Source of the DNA: Dyadobacter sp. NIV53
GTDB lineage: Bacteria; Bacteroidota; Bacteroidia; Cytophagales; Spirosomataceae
NCBI RefSeq assembly: GCF_019711195.1
Contig: NZ_CP081299.1
Coordinates: 3,658,001-3,722,000 of the forward strand
DNA length: 64,000 nucleotides
Reading direction: 5' to 3'
Part shown: piece after piece, positions 54,150-63,149 of the stretch
Layout of the letters: every line of letters starts with the position of its first letter
Position numbering within the stretch: position 1 is the first letter of the stretch
Notes under the pieces: model-generated
The model's database searches: none
Seen by the model: only the letters and a program-made list of their open reading frames with translations
What the model was told of the DNA's origin: nothing
Made by a program: the position numbers and the translations under genes

Positions 54150-54622
54150 TGCTGGGGAAAAGAGTTTTCTAATGTTTCCCTCTTTGCCATTTCAAAATCT
54201 TCAAAATCAAATCCGGGAGCCACTGTGCAGCCAACCAGTGAATAGGTGCTGTCAACAGCCGGACGTGACCCAAACCAGGTTCCGGCTGGTACAACTGCCT
54301 GGAAAGTTTCGCCATTATCCGGATCTGAGCCCAATTTTATAATTTCCAGGTTTCCGGTTTCAGGATAAATTACAAAAATATCCAGCGCTTCGCCAGCATA
54401 AAAATGCCACATTTCATCCGATTTGATTCTATGAAAAGCTGAAAAATCATTCGCTTCCAAAAGAAAATAGATTCCCGTAGAAAATGCCCTGTTTCCTGTA
54501 AATCGTTCAGGTAAAGCACCCTTATCAATATCCGCGGATGAGCGATACGTTTCCGCATAATAACCTCCTTCCGGATGCGGCAGCAGATTGTATTTTTCTA
54601 TCCAGTAAGTGGCTGGTTTCAT
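54116..54622 (-). CDS. Cupin protein, DUF985 family
   Basis: A 168-aa cupin. YNLLPHPEGGYYAETYR near residue 11, RAFSTGIYFLLEANDFSAFHR near 45, and EMWHFYAGEALDIFVI near 71 are the conserved DUF985 blocks. The family binds a metal or small molecule, but its reaction is unknown. It lies 17 bp downstream of the DeoR-family regulator in the same direction, so the two form an operon. Confidence 0.87.
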   Translation of the reverse strand: MKPATYWIEKYNLLPHPEGGYYAETYRSSADIDKGALPERFTGNRAFSTGIYFLLEANDFSAFHRIKSDEMWHFYAGEALDIFVIYPETGNLEIIKLGSDPDNGETFQAVVPAGTWFGSRPAVDSTYSLVGCTVAPGFDFEDFEMAKRETLENSFPQHKKMIQELTSS

Positions 54623-54639
54623 TTTATTATCAAGATTGA

Positions 54640-55386
54640 TTAAACTAAAACGCGGATTCCTTTTTTCTCCAATTTAGGTATTTGATCCGTTTTTTTATCA
54701 GTAATTAACACATTTACCAAAGTTACCGGTGCAAACTGCAAATATTTATCCTTTCCAATCTTTGAAGAATCACAGAGTAAATAAGTGACATCAGCATGCG
54801 CAGCCATGGCTCGTGTAATGCCGGCTTCCAGTTCACTATGCGCGCTCAGGCCATTTTCTGCCGATATTCCGTCTACACCAATAAATGCTTTATTTGCACG
54901 ATAACGTGCAATATGTTCCTCGGCTATTTTTCCATGAACAGCCAACCTGTCTTTATCTATTTCGCCACCAGCCAGATTAACCTTTATTCCTGAACCCATT
55001 AGTTCGTATATAACAGGTAATGAATTGGTTACCACTCTTATTTCTTTGTGTTTGATAAACTGGCATAAGCGAAATACTGTGCTTCCACAATCCATAAAAA
55101 TAACATCCCCATCCGCAATTTCCTGAGCGGCAAGACGGCAGATATGGTCTTTTGCCTCAATATTAGCAGCTACTTTATTTTTAAAATCAAACGGCGTTTT
55201 GGTTAACTCAACTTTCATTGCGCCACCATGTGTACGATAGATTAAGCCGTCGGCAGCCAGTGTTACCAGATCGCGGCGTACTGTGATCTCGGAAGTACCA
55301 ATTTGCTCAGCTAATTCCCTGACATTCACTTCACCAAGATCTTCTACCAAATTTAAAATTATGTTTTTTCTTTTTTGAAAATTCAT
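54640..55386 (-). CDS. DeoR family transcriptional regulator
   Basis: A 248-aa regulator. The N-terminal DeoR helix-turn-helix spans about residues 6-58 (VNVRELAEQIGTSEITVRRDLVTL then DGLIYRTHGGA). The sensor domain has DCGSTVFRLCQF near 100 and LLCDSSKIGK near 206, typical of sugar-phosphate-sensing DeoR proteins. It is divergent from the Nudix hydrolase with 55 bp between starts, where three TCAAA repeats may be its operator. The effector is unknown. Confidence 0.9.
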   Translation of the reverse strand: MNFQKRKNIILNLVEDLGEVNVRELAEQIGTSEITVRRDLVTLAADGLIYRTHGGAMKVELTKTPFDFKNKVAANIEAKDHICRLAAQEIADGDVIFMDCGSTVFRLCQFIKHKEIRVVTNSLPVIYELMGSGIKVNLAGGEIDKDRLAVHGKIAEEHIARYRANKAFIGVDGISAENGLSAHSELEAGITRAMAAHADVTYLLCDSSKIGKDKYLQFAPVTLVNVLITDKKTDQIPKLEKKGIRVLV

Positions 55387-55403
55387 ATCTCATTGTATAT
55401 TTG
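55374..55403 (+). promoter_or_regulatory. Promoter of the Nudix hydrolase gene
   Basis: TTTG at 55374-55377, an 18-bp spacer and TATATTTG at 55396-55403 fit the Bacteroidota consensus. The -33 part lies within the 5' end of the DeoR gene. Confidence 0.6.
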
Positions 55404-55404
55404 T

Positions 55405-55439
55405 TCAAAAATAATCATTAATAATCAAAAACGATCAAA
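55405..55439. promoter_or_regulatory. TCAAA repeats, candidate DeoR operator
   Basis: TCAAA occurs at 55405, 55425 and 55435, spaced 20 and 10 bp, that is on one helix face. It sits just downstream of the Nudix -7 box, and a minus-strand TATTTTTG (55413-55406) could be the deoR -7 box. Operator function is inference from position. Confidence 0.4.
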
Positions 55440-55441
55440 CA

Positions 55442-56026
55442 ATGAATGATAAAGTAAATGTAATCTCGGAAGAAGTTCTTTCCGACAATTGGTACACATT
55501 AAGAAAATTTACGTTTGATTATCAAAATGCAGATGGAAAATGGGAGCGCCAGTCCCGCGAAGCTTATGATCGTGGTAATGGTGCAACGATTCTGCTTTAT
55601 AACCCTGAGAAACAAACCGTTATTCTTACACGTCAATTTCGCCTGCCTACTTATACCAATGGCAATGACACGGGAATGCTTATAGAGGCTTGCGCCGGAT
55701 TGCTGGATAAGGACAATGCCGAAGATTGTATCAGGCGGGAAACGGAAGAAGAAACGGGGTATAAAATCAAATCTGTGAAGAAGATATTTGAAGCATACAT
55801 GTCTCCCGGGTCAGTGACGGAAATCCTTTACTTTTTTGTGGCCGAGTATACCGATGATATGAAAACCGGAGAAGGCGGCGGCCACGAAGAGGAACAGGAG
55901 AATATTGAAGTAATGGAAGTTTCTTTTGCAGAAGCAGTAAGTATGGTCGAATCAGGAGAAATCAAAGATGCAAAAACGATTCTTTTGATTCAGTATGCTC
56001 AATTGAACAATTTACTTCACATATAA
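55442..56026 (+). CDS. Nudix hydrolase, NudK (GDP-mannose hydrolase)-like
   Basis: A 194-aa Nudix enzyme. The box reads GLLDKDNAEDCIRRETEEETGY near residue 83 (REtEEEtGY core). The preceding QFRLPTYTNGNDTGMLIEACAG and later YMSPGSVTEILYFFVAEY match NudK, which hydrolyses GDP-mannose and similar sugar nucleotides. With gmd elsewhere in the window this could set GDP-sugar levels, but the link is inference. It is divergent from deoR. Confidence 0.85.
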   Translation: MNDKVNVISEEVLSDNWYTLRKFTFDYQNADGKWERQSREAYDRGNGATILLYNPEKQTVILTRQFRLPTYTNGNDTGMLIEACAGLLDKDNAEDCIRRETEEETGYKIKSVKKIFEAYMSPGSVTEILYFFVAEYTDDMKTGEGGGHEEEQENIEVMEVSFAEAVSMVESGEIKDAKTILLIQYAQLNNLLHI

Positions 56027-56071
56027 AGAAGGATTGAAGATTAGCCACTTATGCTTCTTCAATCCTTCTTT
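56025..56071. terminator. Strong hairpin between the Nudix and YtxH genes
   Basis: AAAGAAGGATTGAAGA and TCTTCAATCCTTCTTT are perfect 16-bp arms around a 15-base loop. It overlaps the Nudix stop codon and lies between convergent genes. Confidence 0.75.
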
Positions 56072-56085
56072 GAAATAGTATAATA

Positions 56086-56415
56086 TCAGGATATCGGATC
56101 AGGAACCTGCGTCATATCTGGTGTTGCGGGTTGATTTCCTTTGTTGCCTACGAATTTTTCATACAGTTCTTTGAAGAAACCCTCAGCATCCGGAAAACCA
56201 TTTTTTAATGCATCTGCACCTTTTGTTTTAAGCTCATCAAAATAAACCGGTGCTTTTTCTATCGCTCCTTCTGCTTCTGATTTAAGATCATTTGCTTTTG
56301 TTTTCAAGTCTTCCAAAAGCTTTTCACCTTCCTCAGACTGAAGATATTTATGCGCTGCCACCCCAGCGGCTGCACCAAGAACAAATGTGGCCAGATGTTT
56401 TGCGTTTATGCTCAT
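56086..56415 (-). CDS. YtxH-domain small protein
   Basis: A 109-aa protein. HLATFVLGAAAGVAAHKYLQSEEGEKLLEDLK near residues 7-38 is a short glycine-rich hydrophobic segment followed by an amphipathic helix, as in the YtxH family. The rest is helical and charged. Similar proteins are often stress induced. The function is unknown. Confidence 0.75.
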   Translation of the reverse strand: MSINAKHLATFVLGAAAGVAAHKYLQSEEGEKLLEDLKTKANDLKSEAEGAIEKAPVYFDELKTKGADALKNGFPDAEGFFKELYEKFVGNKGNQPATPDMTQVPDPIS

Positions 56416-56529
56416 AATTTTGAATCCTTTAATTAATAACTGATTTAAAGATACTTACCTTTTAAGATAAAAGAAACGACTTAGATCAATAATCCATAAG
56501 CGGTTAAAAAATGATGCCAGAGAGACTTC

Positions 56530-56582
56530 GGCGGGCGGCTTTCGGCAATCGGCTTTTTCCAGATCAACGTAGCCGAAAACCG
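56530..56582. repeat. Intergenic CGGC-heptamer repeat
   Basis: The segment gcggctttcggcaatcggct and a nearby agccgaaaaccgaaag lie beside the SIMPL gene end. They resemble the elements at 3830 and 12840. Confidence 0.4.
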
Positions 56583-56589
56583 AAAGTCA

Positions 56590-57327
56590 TTATTTTATTT
56601 CAAATGCTGCTTGCATCCGGTAACTTATTTTAATTTTTTGATACTGAACATCGCTGTCAGGCGCAACATCTGCTGATTCGGCGGCTGCAAATGAACGCAT
56701 GTTGGCTTTCATAAATACAGGTTGTGGATATTGTATGTTTTCATCCAGTTCACGGATTTCCATAATCTTGCCCAATTTCTGATCAACTGCGGCAACCAGA
56801 TATTCGGCTTTCACTTTTGCAGCCTTTAAAGCGTCAATCTTAACCTGTTTTTTAAATTCTTCTCTTTTGGAATGTTCAACGCGGCTTACATTTGCATACT
56901 GAATACCACGGCTTTCAACTTTTGACAGGATACCATCCAGCTTATCGGTACGGTCTACTTTCAATTCGTACTGTTTAGATTCCAGAAAAGTAGCCGGCTT
57001 TTTCTTTTTATCCGTATAATTCTGATACCCACCTACTCCACTTATCGACAGGCTTTCTTTTGGTAAACCTGCATCCGCAATAGCTTTGATCAGCTGCTTT
57101 TCTAGCGTGCTGATAATGACTTTATCCTTTTGGTTTTTTTCATCATTGAAATATTCTTTCAATGATACACTAAAATAAATTTCATCAGGAATAACTTCCA
57201 TTTCGGCAAAACCAGCTACTTCGATTTTCGGAACAGAAGGAGTTAGCTGCACAGCTGTGGTTTGTGAAAAAGAAAGAAATGAAATGGCTCCCATCATCAG
57301 CGAACTCAACAAAATTACTTTTTTCAT
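56590..57327 (-). CDS. SIMPL domain (DUF541) exported protein
   Basis: About 245 aa from the ATG at 57327 (MKKVILLSSLMMGAISFLS), chosen because it begins a signal peptide; the frame extends to 57420. VAGFAEMEVIPDEIYFSVSL near residue 35 and DALKAAKVKAEYLVAA near 180 are SIMPL hallmarks. The family forms oligomeric assemblies in the periplasm or outer membrane. The function is not well defined. Confidence 0.87.
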   Translation of the reverse strand: MKKVILLSSLMMGAISFLSFSQTTAVQLTPSVPKIEVAGFAEMEVIPDEIYFSVSLKEYFNDEKNQKDKVIISTLEKQLIKAIADAGLPKESLSISGVGGYQNYTDKKKKPATFLESKQYELKVDRTDKLDGILSKVESRGIQYANVSRVEHSKREEFKKQVKIDALKAAKVKAEYLVAAVDQKLGKIMEIRELDENIQYPQPVFMKANMRSFAAAESADVAPDSDVQYQKIKISYRMQAAFEIK

Positions 57328-57604
57328 GGCTTTAATTAATGTAAAATATTTGTTAGAAATTATATTTAGTATGTGACAAATTCCCAGGCTGAAAGGTTGC
57401 AGCTGGTATTTTGCAAACATGAAGTTTAGACGTAAAGAAATTGGGAAGGTTTAAGGGGCTATTTGAGACGTGATGACCCAGGCTTCATGAAATTTGCATT
57501 ATCCAGAAGCTAATATGCTTGGTTATGAAGCAGTTCCGAACGAAATGAATATCTTTTCTTGGCTATCCGATAAGCAAAATATTTTCTTTTTAGTTTAAAT
57601 AACT

Positions 57605-58039
57605 TCAGGTGAAATTATTATAAATGGAATCCATAATACGGACAAAGTGCTGATAATCATCCTCTTCCAGATCGCCCCATCCTTTTCTCCGTATTTCGGC
57701 AACAATGGGAAACGCTTTTGTATAAATGGAATTTCCTTTATCAATAAGAAACAAATTAAATTTCCGGCGATCGCCGGCCGCAGGAGTGCGTTTTACAAAT
57801 TCCTTTTTTTCCAGCAGATCAATAATTCTGGTTACCGTTGGCGGATCTTTAAACGTCAGTTCTGCAAGCTCGTTCTGACTGATACCCGGTTGCCGCTGAA
57901 TATGATCTATTAATACCCACTGATCTACTGTTAAATCAAAACCTGCCTCATTTAATTGCTTTTGCAACGCGTTCCGGATTTTTTTTATCGTTGTATCGAT
58001 TTTAAAAAAATACGCACGCTGGTCAGAATGATGGGTCAT
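57605..58039 (-). CDS. MarR family transcriptional regulator
   Basis: A 144-aa winged-helix protein. WVLIDHIQRQPGISQNELAELTFKDPPTVTRIIDLLEKKEFVKR (about residues 41-84) is the DNA-binding domain, followed by the wing (TPAAGDRRKFNLFLID). It probably binds as a dimer to a palindromic operator. The 180-bp spacer towards the SIMPL gene and the 180 bp upstream hold no recognised feature. The effector is unknown. Confidence 0.9.
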   Translation of the reverse strand: MTHHSDQRAYFFKIDTTIKKIRNALQKQLNEAGFDLTVDQWVLIDHIQRQPGISQNELAELTFKDPPTVTRIIDLLEKKEFVKRTPAAGDRRKFNLFLIDKGNSIYTKAFPIVAEIRRKGWGDLEEDDYQHFVRIMDSIYNNFT

Positions 58040-58173
58040 ATTTATAAAATTATTGTGGTAATATTAATACATTATTAACAATATAAGTCAGCGTAATTAT
58101 TAGTCTACTAATAATTACGTCATAATAATTGCCATATATCGATCAATTATAATTCAAATGGATTTTAGCAAAA

Positions 58174-58202
58174 AAGCACCGGACAACAAATGGCCGGTGC
58201 TT
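58174..58202 (-). terminator. Terminator of ppc
   Basis: AAGCACCGG and CCGGTGCTT, perfect 9-bp arms. Read on the minus strand the hairpin is followed by six Ts, 20 bp past the ppc stop. Confidence 0.85.
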
Positions 58203-58221
58203 CCTTATATTCTAATAAAAA

Positions 58222-60807
58222 TTAAGCAGAATTTCTTGCAGCATTAATAATACCAAACATTGCCCTCATAATCAGTTGATTATAGGTTTCTACATCCACT
58301 GGTAATGTTTTAGGATCTTCCGCCAGCATTTGCAGCGCATATTGTTGGATTGTAATGAGTGGCAATACAATCCGCTCACGTACTTTGATCGAAACCTTTG
58401 TAACGTTATTGCTGTCCAATAATTCCTTCTGTTCAGAAACATCCAGCAGCAAATCCAGAGTCAGTTTGAATTCCGCATACATTTTATCCCAGAATTCCCT
58501 GTAAGCATCTTCATCACGAAGATATTTGGTTGCTGGGAAGAACGCCTTAGACAGTGATTGCATAGAGTTTTCTATCAATGTCCGGAAGAAAAGTGATTTC
58601 TTGTAAAGCACTTTGATCTCTTCTTTTCTGCCCAATTTATCCATTTCAGCAATCGCCGTCCCGAATCCATAGAAACCAGGCACATTCTGCTTCATTTGCG
58701 CCCATGACCCAACAAAAGGAATAGCACGTAAATCAGCAAATTGCAGCCCTTCATCATCATTCCCACGCTTGGTAGGACGGCTTCCAATATTGGTTTGTCC
58801 ATAAAATCTGAGCGGAGTCTTTTTATCCAGATATTTTACAAACATCGGATGGTTTTTCAGGTCCAGATACGAATCATAAGCGGCACTTGCCATTTCTTCT
58901 ATCAGATCTTTATCTTCTTCGTTCAGCTCTTCTTCTTTCCGGTTTCCTCGGAACAAGTGATTTTCCAATCCGGCCGTAAACAATCTTTCCAGATTATACA
59001 TGGCAGTAGTAACCGTTCCATAATTGGAGCTGATTGTCTGGCCCTGAACGGTTAGCTGGATTTCTTTATCCTCAATATCTTTACCTAACGAAGAATAAAA
59101 ATTATGGTTATTTCCACCTCCGCGTGCAGGTGGGCCTCCACGGCCATCGAAAAAAGTGACCTTAATCCCGTATTCGCGTGAAACTTTTGTCAATTCTTCT
59201 TTCGCCCTGTATATCGACCAGTTAGCACGCAGGTAACCGCCGTCTTTGGTACCATCAGAGAAACCCACCATAATAGTCTGGTGATTTGCTCTTCCGGTCA
59301 AATGTTTGCTGTAATATTCGTTTTCATATAATATGCGCATAATTTCCGGCGCATTGGCCAAATCGTCCACCGTTTCGAAAAGAGGAACTATATCAAGCTT
59401 CAACACACCATTTTCATCAGCAATCAGGTTTTTGGCTAATGCCACTACCTGCATTACATTAAGTGCAGACTGATTATTGCTGATAACATAGCGATGTGCA
59501 CCTTGTTCGCCGTTCTTTTCCTGGATTGTTTTGATCGCAAGAATTGAGCCCAGAATATCTTTTGTAAGTGAATCTTCATAATCTTCAATACGCAAAGGAA
59601 TATTGAGTGATAACAACAGATCTATCTTCTTGGCTTCATCCCAGCTTTCATAATCATTGTATTTCAGCAATGGAATTTTTTTCTCAAGCCTTTTCAAAAT
59701 ATCTTCCCATGCTTTGCCATGTTTGCGGCTATCCTGGCGTACATCCAGGCTCGCAAAGAAGAACCCGAAAATATTCAGTTTAAGAATAAAGTTATCCAAT
59801 AACTCTACGAATAATCCCTGATGTTTTGCAATCAGTACTTCACGTGCTTTAAGCAATTCATCAATTAATTCCTGCGGATTGGAGTATCCTTCTTCAAAAG
59901 GCCCGAAAATCGTACTGTTCATTTTGCGCTCTGCAATGGCAATTGCATCGTCAACTCCTTTGAAAGTCAATCTCCGTTTTAATTGGCGTATGTCTCGATA
60001 ATAACCGCGAAGCAACGTTTCGCGCAATCGGTCAGCAACCTGAAGAGTCGTATCTGCACTTACAAAAGGGTTTCCATCACGGTCTCCACCTGGCCAGAAA
60101 CCAAGCCGGAACAAATTGGGGTAAGGCCAGTCATGGACACTCATTCCCAAACCATTAATCAGTTTGATAAGTATAGACGGAATGGCATCATAATATACGT
60201 TTTCAAGAAACCAGCATAAGCTTACTGCTTCATCAAAAGGAGTCGGTTTTTCATGATTGATAAATGCCGTTTTACCAAGCTGTAGAAGCAATTGGTTTAC
60301 CTCAGTAAAATCATTGATCTTAATCGCATCTTCCAGGTCATTGATAATCCCTAATACTTTACCGGAATAAAACTGCGTAGGATGCGCTGTTAATACAATC
60401 CTGACACTGAAATCCTCTAACTTGGTAAGTAGTTTCTTTTTCAGATCATCATCATCAACACGGTCCGTAAGGTAATCGATAGATCCTTTTCCGGTCAGGT
60501 CGTGTGTCTGGTCAAAAGCAGCATCTTCAACTGAATCAAATAAAACTACTTGTCTTTCAATGTATTGGATAAAAGCAAAAAGAAGATCTGCACGTTCCTT
60601 AGGAGTTGCAGTTTCCAATAACTCTTCAAAAAAATTCTCTATAATTTGCCGGGGAGATTTTCCCTCCTGAAATCCTACTTCGCTTTGCTGTGTAAGTAAA
60701 GGAAGCAATGAACCAGTCTGGAAGATACCTCTGTAAGGTAAACTAAGGAAAAGACTATTGAAAATATTGTACTTCGTGACTACGGCGTCTTGAAAACTAT
60801 TATTCAT
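58222..60807 (-). CDS. ppc: Phosphoenolpyruvate carboxylase
   Basis: About 861 aa from the ATG at 60807 (MNNSFQDAV); the frame extends to 60852, but a -7 box at 60850-60857 would put the transcript start inside that extension. The enzyme makes oxaloacetate from PEP and bicarbonate. VLTAHPTQFYSGK (catalytic His), PGGDRDGNPFVS, GFSDGTKDGG and FFDGRGGPPARGGG are the active-site blocks. The C-terminus is ARNSA rather than the usual NTG ending. It replenishes the TCA cycle. Confidence 0.94.
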   Translation of the reverse strand: MNNSFQDAVVTKYNIFNSLFLSLPYRGIFQTGSLLPLLTQQSEVGFQEGKSPRQIIENFFEELLETATPKERADLLFAFIQYIERQVVLFDSVEDAAFDQTHDLTGKGSIDYLTDRVDDDDLKKKLLTKLEDFSVRIVLTAHPTQFYSGKVLGIINDLEDAIKINDFTEVNQLLLQLGKTAFINHEKPTPFDEAVSLCWFLENVYYDAIPSILIKLINGLGMSVHDWPYPNLFRLGFWPGGDRDGNPFVSADTTLQVADRLRETLLRGYYRDIRQLKRRLTFKGVDDAIAIAERKMNSTIFGPFEEGYSNPQELIDELLKAREVLIAKHQGLFVELLDNFILKLNIFGFFFASLDVRQDSRKHGKAWEDILKRLEKKIPLLKYNDYESWDEAKKIDLLLSLNIPLRIEDYEDSLTKDILGSILAIKTIQEKNGEQGAHRYVISNNQSALNVMQVVALAKNLIADENGVLKLDIVPLFETVDDLANAPEIMRILYENEYYSKHLTGRANHQTIMVGFSDGTKDGGYLRANWSIYRAKEELTKVSREYGIKVTFFDGRGGPPARGGGNNHNFYSSLGKDIEDKEIQLTVQGQTISSNYGTVTTAMYNLERLFTAGLENHLFRGNRKEEELNEEDKDLIEEMASAAYDSYLDLKNHPMFVKYLDKKTPLRFYGQTNIGSRPTKRGNDDEGLQFADLRAIPFVGSWAQMKQNVPGFYGFGTAIAEMDKLGRKEEIKVLYKKSLFFRTLIENSMQSLSKAFFPATKYLRDEDAYREFWDKMYAEFKLTLDLLLDVSEQKELLDSNNVTKVSIKVRERIVLPLITIQQYALQMLAEDPKTLPVDVETYNQLIMRAMFGIINAARNSA

Positions 60808-60849
60808 AGTAGGGCAACAAAATTTTATTTGGAGACTGGAAACTGACAA

Positions 60850-60857
60850 CAAAGATA
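60850..60857 (-). promoter_or_regulatory. Candidate -7 box for ppc
   Basis: TATCTTTG on the minus strand, about 45 bp before the ATG at 60807. No good -33 TTG was found. Confidence 0.4.
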
Positions 60858-60873
60858 CCTCAAAAAATCAATA

Positions 60874-61745
60874 TCATGCTTTTGGATGTGCCTGTTGATG
60901 CGATTTTTTGAGCTTTTCAATAGAATTATGTGTATAAATCTGGGTAGCGGCCAGGCTTGAATGACCAAGAAGTTCTTTAATGGCATTCAGATCTGCACCC
61001 CGGTTCAGCAAATGTGTGGCATAGGTGTGACGCAGGACGTGCGGGCTTTTTTGCGAAAGTGTCGTTACACCTGCAAGGTGCTTTTTTACTGTCCTCTGAA
61101 TAAATACAGGATATACCGGCTTACCATTATCCGTTAAAATCAGAATTTTGGTGTTTTCTTCCGGAGAGCGCTGTGTAAGATACTTGGTCAATAAAAGAGT
61201 TAATGACGGAGAAATCGGGATCATCCGTTCCTTAGATCTTTTTCCAAAAACACGGATCGTTTTTCCATATAAATCAAGATCCGGTATTTCCAGGTTGACC
61301 AGTTCTGATAAGCGGATTCCTGAGCCATAAAGCAATTCCATAACCACCTGATCACGCAATCCTTCGAAATCATCCGAAAACCCTACTGTATCAAATAGCA
61401 TTTCCATAGATTTTTCTTCTACAAAAGCTGGTAGTTTTTTCCTCGTTTTTAATGCTGACAATTGCTTTGCAGGATCAGACAAAACCAATCTTTTTTTCTC
61501 AAATAACCATAAAATGAGCGAAGAGAGGCTATTTTACGGTTGATAGAAACCGGATTCAGGCCTTCTTCCATTAAGCTTACAATCCATGACCGCAACATTT
61601 GTGGCTGCGCCGTTTCCGGTTTATCCACTTCATATTGAAACAGAAGATACTTTTTAAACTGGTCAAGATCAGTCTTATAAGAGGTGACTGTATTAGCACT
61701 GCTCCGTTTTTCAAATTGCAATGATTCCAAAAATGCTTCTATCAT
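60874..61745 (-). CDS. Tyrosine recombinase XerC/D type, frameshifted
   Basis: Two minus-strand frames encode one ~290-aa recombinase. The N-terminal core-binding part starts MIEAFLESLQFEKRSSANTV. The catalytic part has Arg in YGSGIRLSEL, HxxR in HVLRHTYATH, LGHSSLAATQ and the nucleophile Tyr in IYTH. The break is at the seven-T run 61491-61497; one more base gives LRKKRLVLSDPAKQL. Its place just after rpsU is conserved in Bacteroidota, so it is a housekeeping chromosome-dimer resolution gene rather than a mobile integrase. Confidence 0.88.
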
Positions 61746-61759
61746 GACCCTAACGTACA

Positions 61760-61793
61760 AAAAAGAGCGGCCTTATGCAAGACCGCTCTTTTC
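61760..61793 (-). terminator. Terminator after rpsU
   Basis: AAAAGAGCGG and CCGCTCTTTT, perfect 10-bp arms, with T-rich flank on the minus strand. It lies between rpsU and the recombinase gene. Confidence 0.85.
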
Positions 61794-61863
61794 ATCAAAT
61801 ATATATTATCAAAAGGATATAATAATCCCCTTAACACACTCAACAGAAAACAATTCCTAAGAA

Positions 61864-62058
61864 CTAATCTTCTAAATGACCGTATGTTTTTTCTTTATAT
61901 ACTGCACGCAAAACTTCGAAACGACGCTTTACCGATGGTTTCTCAAAAGCAGTACGCGCACGGAGCTGGCGCATAGTACCAGTTCTCTCAAATTTCTTTT
62001 TGTAACGCTTAAGAGCGCGGTCAATCGATTCGTTGTCTTTAATGTTTATAATAAGCAT
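61864..62058 (-). CDS. rpsU: 30S ribosomal protein S21
   Basis: A 64-aa basic protein from the ATG at 62058 (MLIINIKDNESIDRALKRYK); the frame runs further upstream but S21 begins here. KKFERTGTMRQLRARTAFEKPSVKRR is the conserved core, which binds 16S rRNA in the 30S platform and aids initiation. In Bacteroidota S21 affects pairing with the anti-Shine-Dalgarno sequence. A terminator follows. Confidence 0.95.
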   Translation of the reverse strand: MLIINIKDNESIDRALKRYKKKFERTGTMRQLRARTAFEKPSVKRRFEVLRAVYKEKTYGHLED

Positions 62059-62159
62059 GCTTATAAAATATAATGTTCTTTGGATTGCTTTTCTGAAACG
62101 GACTGCAAAGGAAAGATATATCAATCAGAAAATCAAGAAACAAGGCATTAAAATTAGGA

Positions 62160-62167
62160 TATTTTTG
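62160..62167 (+). promoter_or_regulatory. Candidate -7 box for the Ppx/GppA gene
   Basis: TATTTTTG matches TAnnTTTG. A transcript starting near 62174 would exclude the TTG at 62172 and supports the ATG at 62214. Confidence 0.4.
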
Positions 62168-62213
62168 CATATTGCCCTTGAAAACAAAGGAATTAACAGA
62201 TTTGCTTTACCAT

Positions 62214-63149
62214 ATGGGCACTCGATTGGGTATTATTGATTTAGGCACAAATACATTTCATCTTCTTATCGTAGAAAAAAACGGAGAGGATGTTATAACC
62301 CATTTTCATGAGAGCCGGCCTGCACGTATCGGACTTGGAGGTATTAATAACCGGATCATTACAGATGAAGCTATTGAAAGAGCGCTTGCAGTCCTTCGTT
62401 TTTTCCGTGAGCAACTGGACCTTTTTGAAGTATCGGTTGAAAACACAATGGCATTTGGTACAAGTGCAATCAGAAATGCAGGAAACCAGGATCATTTTTG
62501 TGAAATTGTATTACAGGAAACCAAAATCCCGATTACGGTAATTGACGGTGACAAAGAAGCTAATTACATATACAAAGGTGTCCGTTACGGCGCCAACCTG
62601 GGAACTTCTACTTCCCTGATCATGGATATTGGAGGAGGGAGCGTTGAATTCATTATTGGCAATGCAGCCCAGATTTTCTGGAAGCAAAGCTTTGAAATAG
62701 GTGGGCAGCGTATGATGGAAAAATTTATGCGTAACGATCCGCTCACAGAAGGCGATAAAAAGAGAATCTATCATTATTTCGAAGAAAACCTGATTCCGCT
62801 GGCGAATGCAGTACATCAATATGCACCGGATAAACTGGTAGGTTCGTCAGGAACATTTGATACGCTGGTCGACATTGATTTTCATTACCGCACAGGCAAC
62901 TGGCCCCCTAAGGAACAAACGGATTTTGCTTTGCCGATAGAAGAATTCTATCGGATTTATTCCCTTATTCTTAATGGAAATCATGATGAAAGAATGGCCA
63001 TTCCGGGAATGATCCCGTTACGTGTGGATATGATCGTTGTGGCTGTTTGCCTGGTCGATTACGTACTTCGCAGCCATGGAATAAAGCAGATACAAGTTTC
63101 AAGTTTTGCTTTAAAAGAGGGCGTTCTGGCAGAACTGATTGGTAAGTAA
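62214..63149 (+). CDS. Exopolyphosphatase/guanosine pentaphosphatase (Ppx/GppA)
   Basis: A 311-aa protein of the ASKHA fold from the ATG at 62214. LGIIDLGTNTFHLLIVE is the first phosphate loop, AFGTSAIRNAGN near residue 82 is a conserved block, and LIMDIGGGSVEFI near 136 the second phosphate loop. The short single-domain form is common in Bacteroidota. It splits polyphosphate or pppGpp, in stress signalling. The track also allows a TTG start at 62172, less likely. Confidence 0.92.
   Translation: MGTRLGIIDLGTNTFHLLIVEKNGEDVITHFHESRPARIGLGGINNRIITDEAIERALAVLRFFREQLDLFEVSVENTMAFGTSAIRNAGNQDHFCEIVLQETKIPITVIDGDKEANYIYKGVRYGANLGTSTSLIMDIGGGSVEFIIGNAAQIFWKQSFEIGGQRMMEKFMRNDPLTEGDKKRIYHYFEENLIPLANAVHQYAPDKLVGSSGTFDTLVDIDFHYRTGNWPPKEQTDFALPIEEFYRIYSLILNGNHDERMAIPGMIPLRVDMIVVAVCLVDYVLRSHGIKQIQVSSFALKEGVLAELIGK

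Noticed and set aside
60874..61745. Tyrosine recombinase as an integrase of a mobile element
   Set aside because: No attachment repeats, phage or cargo genes are nearby. Position next to rpsU and the size fit a housekeeping XerC/D gene.
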